From an uncultured Ignavibacteria bacterium (GTDB lineage: Bacteria > Bacteroidota > Ignavibacteria > Kapaibacteriales > Kapaibacteriaceae): a DNA stretch of 36,488 nt. Under the pieces are notes generated by a model, which was not told the DNA's origin, did no database searches, and was given only the letters and a program-made list of their open reading frames with translations. The first letter of the stretch is position 1; each line of letters starts with the position of its first letter. Below, piece after piece: positions 36,108 to 36,488 of this stretch. The stretch is from positions 1 to 36,488 of the forward strand of contig CAJAIA010000027.1 of assembly GCA_903939735.1 (NCBI GenBank), in the 5' to 3' direction. The translations under genes were made by a program, and so were the position numbers.

Positions 36108-36488
36108 TCAATTCATCACGATGGTATAGCTACGTATCGCCGACGGACGATTCTCGGGATGGACGCTGAGCATGTAGCGTCCGGCAGGTAGGGATTGCGG
36201 CAGGGTTATCACAAGGCGGCCGCCGGCGGCCATGCCTTGTCCGCCATCGATGCGGCTTGCGGTGGTGCTCCATAGTGACCACGCCATGGGTCCATCGGAG
36301 GATGTTGGCAGTGTAACCGTGCCCGTGGTGGGATTGGGAAACACCGGCGCGCCACCTGCATCGGTGCTGCCGCTAGTTGTCGCGTCGGGCCCGGTGCCTG
36401 TTGTGAAGTCGTAATCCAGCGCCATGATGGTGAAGGGATAATATCCCACCGTGCCCTGCCTCGGTGAGACGAAGCGTCGCCGCAGGTC
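36108..36488 (-). CDS. T9SS cargo protein, C-terminal fragment at window edge
   Basis: The frame is open from the window end to TGA 36108, about 126 residues (DLRRRFVSPRQGTVGYYPF onward). After a Gly/Thr/Asp-rich linker it has the type A T9SS sorting domain: VFPNPTTGTVTL, then LPAGRYMLSVHP, ending YTIVMN. This part is removed after transport across the outer membrane. The functional domain lies beyond the window, so the role is unknown. A GTG at 36449 gives a complete short frame but is almost certainly internal. Confidence 0.8.
   Translation of the reverse strand, partial: DLRRRFVSPRQGTVGYYPFTIMALDYDFTTGTGPDATTSGSTDAGGAPVFPNPTTGTVTLPTSSDGPMAWSLWSTTASRIDGGQGMAAGGRLVITLPQSLPAGRYMLSVHPENRPSAIRSYTIVMN

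Overview
The window (36,488 bp, GC-rich, gene-dense, no rRNA, tRNA or CRISPR seen) looks like chromosome from a free-living member of the FCB group (Bacteroidota and relatives). The evidence is two genes encoding proteins with C-terminal type IX secretion (T9SS) sorting domains, many TAnnTTTG-type -7 promoter boxes, a lack of Shine-Dalgarno sequences at many starts, a mitochondrial-type aconitase, and lipoproteins with a Cys lipobox. The high GC and the gene content suggest Kapabacteria/Ignavibacteria rather than classic Bacteroidia, but that placement is inference.

Layout. 1-7.3 kb: a leftward run of metK (cut by the window edge), a sugar nucleotidyltransferase, a MltD-like lytic transglycosylase with four LysM repeats, a di-cytochrome-like lipoprotein and a baeRF family 3 protein. 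A short rightward pair follows (YhcH/EbgC-like protein and a small acidic protein). 7.3-14.3 kb: leftward acn, an ABC-F ATPase, an acyl desaturase, two tandem FKBP-type PPIases and a minimal MGMT-like protein, with two clear intrinsic terminators. 14.3-20.3 kb: a rightward FAD oxidoreductase meets a leftward group of ssb, an orphan MlaD/MCE protein, a vWA-OmpA lipoprotein and a Tat-exported flavin amine oxidase.

20.4-28.1 kb: a tight leftward eight-gene cluster runs SDR, acylphosphatase, SDR, patatin-Omp85, J-domain protein, HIT-TM-rhodanese fusion, sigma-54 activator, cyclase. Facing away from it across only 17 bp are an HxxEH-less M16 protein and a DcuC-like carrier. 30.8-36.5 kb: an unknown Arg-rich helical protein, a possible tiny secreted peptide, a cysteine desulfurase, an orphan MoxR ATPase, an RCC1-repeat T9SS protein apparently truncated at a decayed IS3 insertion, and the C-terminus of another T9SS cargo protein.

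The most distinctive signal is regulatory. At about eight starts a TAnnTT-type -7 box lies only 3-6 nt from the start codon and no Shine-Dalgarno is seen, which predicts leaderless mRNAs. In one case a perfect 12-bp palindrome containing such a box in both orientations serves two divergent start codons 17 bp apart. The most unusual protein is the HIT-membrane helix-rhodanese fusion. No phage, defence or biosynthetic island is visible.
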